Assembly: GCA_045604705.1 (NCBI GenBank)
Contig: JAZUOO010000037.1
Span: 1 to 56,412 of the forward strand
DNA: 56,412 nt
Reading direction: 5' to 3'
From: SIG622 sp045604705
GTDB lineage: Bacteria > Bacillota > Clostridia > Oscillospirales > CAG-382
Program-made: the position numbers and the translations under genes
Notes under the pieces: generated by a model
Seen by the model: only the letters and a program-made list of their open reading frames with translations
Database searches by the model: none
What the model was told of the DNA's origin: nothing
Shown: positions 53,989 through 56,412 of the stretch, piece after piece
Layout: the number at the start of each line of letters is the position of its first letter
How positions within the stretch are numbered: position 1 is the first letter of the stretch

Positions 53989-55001
53989 GCGAAGATATTG
54001 TTAAAAGCGGCGAGATTTTGCTGTATAATTATGATGATAAAAAAGAAATTTTAAATGTTTATTTTAAAGATGAAACCTTTTGGCTTTCACAAAAAGCAAT
54101 GGCAGAATTATTTGAATGTACACCTGATAATATATCTTTACATTTAAAAAATATCTACAAGGAAGAAGAGTTGTCGGCTGAATCAACTACCGAGAAATTC
54201 TCGGTAGTTCAAAAAGAAGGAGATAGAAATGTAAAAAGAACGCTTGATTTTTACAATCTTGATGCAATCATTGCAGTAGGGTACCGTGTCAATTCTAAGA
54301 AAGCGACGCGTTTTCGACAGTGGGCAACACAGACTTTAAAAGAGTACATTACCAAAGGATTTGTATTAAATGATGATATGCTCAAAAATGGTAAACCCTT
54401 TGGCAAGGACTATTTTGACGAACTTCTTGAAAGAATTCGCGAAATCAGAGCAAGCGAACGCAGAGCATACCAGAAAATTACGGATATATTTGAACAATGT
54501 AGCTATGATTATGACAAAAATAGCGAAACAACAAAGAGTTTCTATGCATTTGTGCAAAATAAACTTCATTATGCCGTAACAGGAAAAACGGCGGCGGAGC
54601 TGCTTGACGAAAGAGCAACGCTGGACAGCCCTACAATGGGACTCACAACATGGAAGGGTGCACCGGATGGCAAAATTTTAAAAAGTGATGTTCTTATTGC
54701 AAAAAACTATCTTAACGAAAAAGAAATAGGTCGTTTGAACCGGCTTGTTACAATGTATATTGATCATGCAGAACTCATGGCAGAAGACGAGGTTTTAATG
54801 AGCATGAGCGACTGGCTTGCAGAGACAGACAAATTCTTAAGCAATCTTCGCCGTAACGTATTGCACGGGAAAGGAAATGTTTCGCATAGTGATGCAGTTG
54901 CGAAGGTAAGCGGAATATATTCTGAATTCAGAAAGAAGCAGGACAAAGAGTATATTTCGGAGTTTGATAAAGAAACGGCAAAATACTTGAAAGGTGAATG
55001 A
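53985..55001 (+). CDS. rhuM: RhuM-family protein
   Basis: A 338-residue member of the virulence RhuM (Bro-N-like plus C-terminal) family: FWLSQKAMAELFECTPDNIS near the N-terminus, LDAIIAVGYRVNSKKATRFRQWAT in the middle. These proteins are often found within type I restriction operons, and their role is not established; a DNA-binding or modulating function is likely. Translation is coupled to hsdM by a 4-base overlap. Full length. Confidence 0.92.
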   Translation: MSEDIVKSGEILLYNYDDKKEILNVYFKDETFWLSQKAMAELFECTPDNISLHLKNIYKEEELSAESTTEKFSVVQKEGDRNVKRTLDFYNLDAIIAVGYRVNSKKATRFRQWATQTLKEYITKGFVLNDDMLKNGKPFGKDYFDELLERIREIRASERRAYQKITDIFEQCSYDYDKNSETTKSFYAFVQNKLHYAVTGKTAAELLDERATLDSPTMGLTTWKGAPDGKILKSDVLIAKNYLNEKEIGRLNRLVTMYIDHAELMAEDEVLMSMSDWLAETDKFLSNLRRNVLHGKGNVSHSDAVAKVSGIYSEFRKKQDKEYISEFDKETAKYLKGE

Positions 55002-55002
55002 G

Positions 55003-55044
55003 ATGAACGAAAAAGACCTCAAAGAATTGGAGGGAATGCTGTGA
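55003..55044 (+). CDS. 13-codon mini-gene between rhuM and hsdS
   Basis: ATG to TGA encodes NEKDLKELEGML after the initiator methionine. Its stop codon overlaps the GTG start of hsdS (GTGA), and it contains the hsdS ribosome binding site GGAGGG. It may be a coupling leader that sets HsdS dosage, or the last piece of a deleted gene. It begins 1 base after the rhuM stop. Confidence 0.4.
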   Translation: MNEKDLKELEGML

Positions 55045-56261
55045 TAAGTGAAAAAGTTAAGATATCAGATGTTTTATGGTTTCAAGAGGGACCTGGAGTA
55101 AGAAATACCCAATATACATCTGAAGGCATCAAATTATTAAATGTAGCAAATTTGGTTGATGGGAAGGTGGATTTGTCTACATCATCAAGATACATTTCAG
55201 AAGATGAAGCATATGGAAAGTATAAACATTTCCTTGTAGATGAAGGGGATTTTATCATTGCTTCCTCGGGGATAAAAGTGGAATACTTTGAAAAGAAAAT
55301 GGGGTTTGTGGATTCGTCCCAATTGCCTCTTTGTATGAATACAAGCACTATTCGTTTTAAGTCTATTGACAAGAATATTCTAGATATTAGATATTTTATG
55401 TATTACTTAAAATCAGAACAGTTTAAAGAACAACTTTCCAAGCAAATAGTTGGTTCTGCCCAATTGAATTTTGGTCCAAGTCACTTAAATAAAATGTATG
55501 TACCGATTCCTGACATGGAACAACAGAAGTATATTGTGCATGTATTTGATTTGATCTCTAAAATTGAAGATAATAGAAAAGAACAACTTTTAAAATTGGA
55601 CGAGCTTGTCAAAGCACGATTTGTTGAACTATTTGGTGACCCTATTGACAACCCCAAGGGTCTGCCAGTAAAGACATTGAAAGAGTTATCCACGCTCATA
55701 ACAAATGGCAACACACCAAAGGGTGGAAGCGAGAATTACGTTGATAAAGGAATCTTGTTTTTACGCAGTCAGAATGTTTGGCGAAATCGAATCGAACTTG
55801 AGGATGTTGCTTACATTGATGAAGCAACACATCACAGTTTGAAAAAGAGTAGCTTGAAACACAAAGATATTTTGATTACAAAAACAGGACGAATTAACAC
55901 TGAAAATAGCAGTCTTGGCAGAGCTGCTTTGTATCTGGGTGACGATGATTCGGCAAATATCAATGGACACGTATATCTTGTTCGACTTGATGGCTCTGTT
56001 GTTCCAGAATATGTTGTTACAATTCTTACCAGTGAAGCCTACCGAAAGTATATCCGTAAAGTGTGCGTAGGAGGAATTGACAAACGGCAGATAAACCTTG
56101 ACCAAGTTGAAGAGTTTCCGATTATTCTTCCACCAGTTGAACTTCAAAAACAATTTGCCACCTTCGTTGAACAGACCGACAAATCAAAATTGGAAGTACA
56201 GAAAAGCCTTGAAAAATTGGAAATTCTTAAAAAAGCACTAATGCAAAAATATTTTGGGTGA
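55041..56261 (+). CDS. hsdS: Type I restriction-modification specificity subunit
   Basis: A 406-residue HsdS: two target recognition domains (about residues 1-150 and 205-360), each followed by a conserved coiled-coil spacer (IPDMEQQKYIVHVFDLISKI and LPPVELQKQFATFVEQTDKS). DNA sequence recognition by the restriction system resides here. It starts at GTG behind GGAGGG. The second half resembles the first only in the spacer, as usual for a bipartite target. No hsdR is seen before the window ends; it may lie just outside. Confidence 0.92.
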   Translation: MISEKVKISDVLWFQEGPGVRNTQYTSEGIKLLNVANLVDGKVDLSTSSRYISEDEAYGKYKHFLVDEGDFIIASSGIKVEYFEKKMGFVDSSQLPLCMNTSTIRFKSIDKNILDIRYFMYYLKSEQFKEQLSKQIVGSAQLNFGPSHLNKMYVPIPDMEQQKYIVHVFDLISKIEDNRKEQLLKLDELVKARFVELFGDPIDNPKGLPVKTLKELSTLITNGNTPKGGSENYVDKGILFLRSQNVWRNRIELEDVAYIDEATHHSLKKSSLKHKDILITKTGRINTENSSLGRAALYLGDDDSANINGHVYLVRLDGSVVPEYVVTILTSEAYRKYIRKVCVGGIDKRQINLDQVEEFPIILPPVELQKQFATFVEQTDKSKLEVQKSLEKLEILKKALMQKYFG

Positions 56262-56269
56262 GGTACGAT

Positions 56270-56372
56270 GTCCCTCTCAGTCAGCTGTGCTGACAGCCCT
56301 CCCAGAGGGAGAGCCTTAGTATGCCTCGCCCTTTGGGAGAGGTGGCACGACGAAGTCGTGACGGAGAGGGAC
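56270..56372. repeat. 103-bp MITE-like intergenic repeat
   Basis: Terminal inverted repeats GTCCCTCTCAGTCA and TGACGGAGAGGGAC (one mismatch) enclose a GTCAGCTGTGCTGAC hairpin, an AGAGGGAG stretch and a CACGACGAAGTCGTG hairpin. The layout is like a repeat that I recall as widespread in Faecalibacterium/Ruminococcus-type genomes. It begins 8 bases after the hsdS stop. Confidence 0.8.
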
Positions 56373-56412
56373 ACCTGTAAAAGAACGCCGATACAACTAA
56401 CACAGAGAGATA

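Overview
The window looks like a chromosome segment of an anaerobic, low-to-mid GC Gram-positive bacterium, most likely an uncultured gut Clostridia member (Oscillospirales/Ruminococcaceae-like). The evidence is AGGAGG-type ribosome binding sites, TTGACA-N17-TATAAT promoters, ferredoxin-dependent indolepyruvate oxidoreductase genes, a dockerin protein and an S-layer-homology protein, SpoVT-like fragments, an LTA-synthase-like enzyme, a Tn916-type integrase, and intergenic repeats of a style common in gut Firmicutes. The taxonomic placement is inference.

Layout. (1) 1-1700: the end of a Tn916-like mobile element (excisionase, integrase) abutting ychF. (2) 1724-13153: housekeeping and amino-acid metabolism: ychF, gdhA, then a minus-strand run iorA-iorB-paaK-ACT-aminotransferase that connects aromatic amino acids, aryl-pyruvates, aryl-acetyl-CoAs and aryl-acetates, followed by a lone oligopeptide-binding lipoprotein. 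Several gaps in this run are filled by hairpin-rich repeats. (3) 13649-18749: an LTA-synthase-like membrane phosphotransferase, a ClC antiporter, the RNase P RNA gene (rnpB, minus strand) and tsaE. (4) 18885-34230: a polysaccharide locus. A divergent AraC regulator faces a five-gene run: a leaderless beta-helix protein, a secreted dockerin protein, a 1500-residue S-layer-homology/beta-helix protein, a GH2 beta-galactosidase and a sugar-binding lipoprotein. (5) 34500-36130: a barnase/barstar pair with its own promoter and palindromic operator, bracketed by two 97%-identical direct repeats that each carry a truncated SpoVT/AbrB DNA-binding domain. (6) 36814-50099: a 13.3-kb five-gene operon of a secreted/anchored VWA protein, a very large tubulin/FtsZ-like GTPase, two membrane proteins of unknown function and a zinc-ribbon metallopeptidase that resembles plant DA1. 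(7) 50100-56412: a defence-type region with a decayed IS3 element inside helicase remnants, then Fic, HsdM, RhuM and HsdS (no HsdR within the window).

The strongest candidate for an undescribed system is region 6. Its genes are closely packed or overlapping, share one good promoter, and combine a cytoskeletal GTPase, an extracytoplasmic MIDAS-type VWA domain, two membrane partners and a DA1-like protease. It lies between a toxin/inhibitor cassette and a restriction-modification island, so defence, membrane remodelling and surface-assembly roles all remain open. All assignments are from reading the sequence; no database search or structure prediction was run.
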